Shown piece by piece: positions 6,805-7,608 of a stretch of 7,608 nucleotides of DNA. Numbering within the stretch: position 1 is the first letter of the stretch; the number at the start of each line of letters is the position of its first letter. The notes under the pieces are model-generated. The model had not been told where the DNA came from. It was given only the letters and a program-made list of their open reading frames with translations, and did not search any database. Both the position numbers and the translations under genes were made by a program. Source of the DNA: Kofleriaceae bacterium (GTDB lineage: Bacteria; Myxococcota_A; Polyangia; Haliangiales; Haliangiaceae); NCBI GenBank assembly GCA_016763395.1, contig JAESTW010000380.1:1-7608 (forward strand), read 5' to 3'.

Positions 6805-7264
6805 CTTCGACTATCCAATCGTGAAGTAGTTGAGTCTGCTCATCGGACAGCACAGGCCGCCTATTGAGCGTCATTCTCCCGCCGAAGGGAGGCCCGGCAG
6901 CAGTCTTTTGCAGCAATATACTCTCACAAGGTTGTCCGGGAATGATCACCGATGTTCCCGCGATGTTCCCACCAGACCGAAGCGCGTTGTAGCTTGACAC
7001 GTCCAGTCCCGAGATCAGATACCCCTCCGGTGTCGGCGCATTCGGCGCATGACACTCAAGACAGCCGGCTGTCGGCGTCTCGAACAATAGCGGAACAATT
7101 TGCTCCGAGTAACTCACCGCCACGTCCGGGTTTGAGTCCTCATCGAAACAACTCTCGCGAATCAAGGGCCCAACGTCCGGTTCCAACGAGTCAATACACC
7201 CTGTCGCCGACCCAACACCAATCAGTGCAAGCGCTGCCAGTTGTAGTCTGAAGAAGGTCCTCAT
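6788..7264 (-). CDS. PSD1/planctomycete-type cytochrome c lipoprotein
   Basis: 158 residues. A classic lipoprotein signal runs from MRTFFRLQLAALAL to SATGC, with C23 as the lipidated Cys. One haem-c motif, C68-L-E-C71-H72, is followed by GLDVSSYNALRSGG (86-99) and the PGQP segment. R130-M131, the probable distal Met ligand, precedes a closing LSDEQTQLLHDWIVEGA. This order (CxxCH, GLDxSSYxAL, PGxPxxS, RM, WIxxGA) is the signature of the PSD1-like/planctomycete cytochrome C domain. C39 and C113 may form a disulfide. It is expected to be lipid-anchored in the envelope, carrying electrons to the next protein in the operon. ATG 7264 is chosen because GGAG lies 7 bases upstream and it overlaps the previous stop (TAATG); an in-frame TTG at 7297 would add an unlikely 11-residue tail before the signal. 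Confidence 0.87.
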   Translation of the reverse strand: MRTFFRLQLAALALIGVGSATGCIDSLEPDVGPLIRESCFDEDSNPDVAVSYSEQIVPLLFETPTAGCLECHAPNAPTPEGYLISGLDVSSYNALRSGGNIAGTSVIIPGQPCESILLQKTAAGPPFGGRMTLNRRPVLSDEQTQLLHDWIVEGAQNN

Positions 7265-7608
7265 TAGAGTTCTCCGATGGCGGCTTGGTGTGGGCAATTT
7301 CTCGCCCTGGATTCGACCTCAACAGCAACTACATTCACCGGGTCAGGGCCGGGATTGAATAGGTCTTCACTGGTCGTAAAATCGACTTCCAAGGGGGCGG
7401 AATCGATACTATTGGTGGTGAGTGGCACCGCAACGTTGTTTACCCGGACAAGTGGTGAGTAGTCTAATGCGCCGATACTCGACAAGAATATGTCGTTGGT
7501 ATCCCAAAGGTCGCCATCACCGGTAATGTCCACACCACGCCGAGGTTCACTGAGTGCCTCCCTGCCCTCACGCCGCAATGTGTACATCTCGTTGACCACC
7601 AAACGGGC
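7264..7608 (-). CDS. Unidentified acidic protein, C-terminal part (cut by the window edge)
   Basis: The last 114 residues of a longer protein whose start is beyond the right edge; the frame is open to the end of the window. I do not recognise the family. Residues 27-39 of the visible part read DITGDGDLWDTND, an Asp-rich loop like those of dockerin or EF-hand calcium sites, although position 12 of a standard loop would be Asn. The rest has short beta-prone segments (LVRVNNVAVPL, PVNVVAVEVES), consistent with an exported beta-rich domain. Its stop overlaps the start of the cytochrome lipoprotein by one base (TAATG), so it belongs to the same operon and may be a surface or periplasmic partner of the cytochromes. 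TTG 7602 and ATG 7587 are possible internal starts but give no signal peptide. Confidence 0.7.
   Translation of the reverse strand, partial: ARLVVNEMYTLRREGREALSEPRRGVDITGDGDLWDTNDIFLSSIGALDYSPLVRVNNVAVPLTTNSIDSAPLEVDFTTSEDLFNPGPDPVNVVAVEVESRARNCPHQAAIGEL
7268..7275 (-). promoter_or_regulatory. Ribosome binding site of the PSD1-type cytochrome gene
   Basis: The minus strand reads GGAGAACT ending a few bases before ATG 7264; the GGAG is 7 bases from the start. It sits in the last codons of the upstream gene and decides the start of the lipoprotein. Confidence 0.55.

Noticed and set aside
7265..7297. TTG start extending the PSD1-type lipoprotein by 11 residues
   Set aside because: It would place an Arg/His-rich tail before a complete lipoprotein signal; ATG 7264 has a proper ribosome site.

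Overview
The window looks like chromosomal DNA from a Gram-negative bacterium with an outer membrane. It encodes lipoprotein signals, an outer-membrane barrel protein ending in Phe, and c-type haem motifs. The gene families (sulfatase-fold proteins with N-terminal beta-sandwich domains and a C-terminal LGYL, a bacterial DPP-IV-like peptidase, PSD1/planctomycete-type cytochrome lipoproteins) suggest a Myxococcota or other former-Deltaproteobacteria lineage. That placement is an inference from family style only.

Left part, plus strand: a large alkaline-phosphatase/sulfatase-superfamily protein (37-2172) has two beta-sandwich domains before the catalytic domain. A Thr stands where true sulfatases have the formylglycine Cys. 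Its 5' end is ambiguous and may be frameshifted. It is followed after 71 bases by a complete S9B dipeptidyl-peptidase-IV-like serine peptidase (2244-4397).

Middle (4398-5317): a 920-base spacer between convergent genes with no convincing gene. It holds a degenerate repeat family: three 50-bp core copies (A, B and inverted C) aligning without gaps at 40-43 of 50 positions. A and C lie in large imperfect inverted-repeat arms, each reading away from the 3' end of its neighbouring gene and each led by a G-rich tract. A canonical three-tetrad G-quadruplex motif sits just before copy B.

Right part, minus strand: an operon read from the right edge leftwards, with every junction overlapping by 1 to 17 bases. 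In order it holds the C-terminal part of an unidentified acidic protein with a calcium-loop-like motif, a monohaem cytochrome lipoprotein of PSD1 type, a second small monohaem lipoprotein, and a signal-peptide-bearing outer-membrane barrel that itself carries a CxxCH motif. The three haem-motif proteins could together form an envelope electron-transfer path in which a single haem lies in or at the barrel. This is the most interesting candidate system here. The operon promoter lies outside the window.
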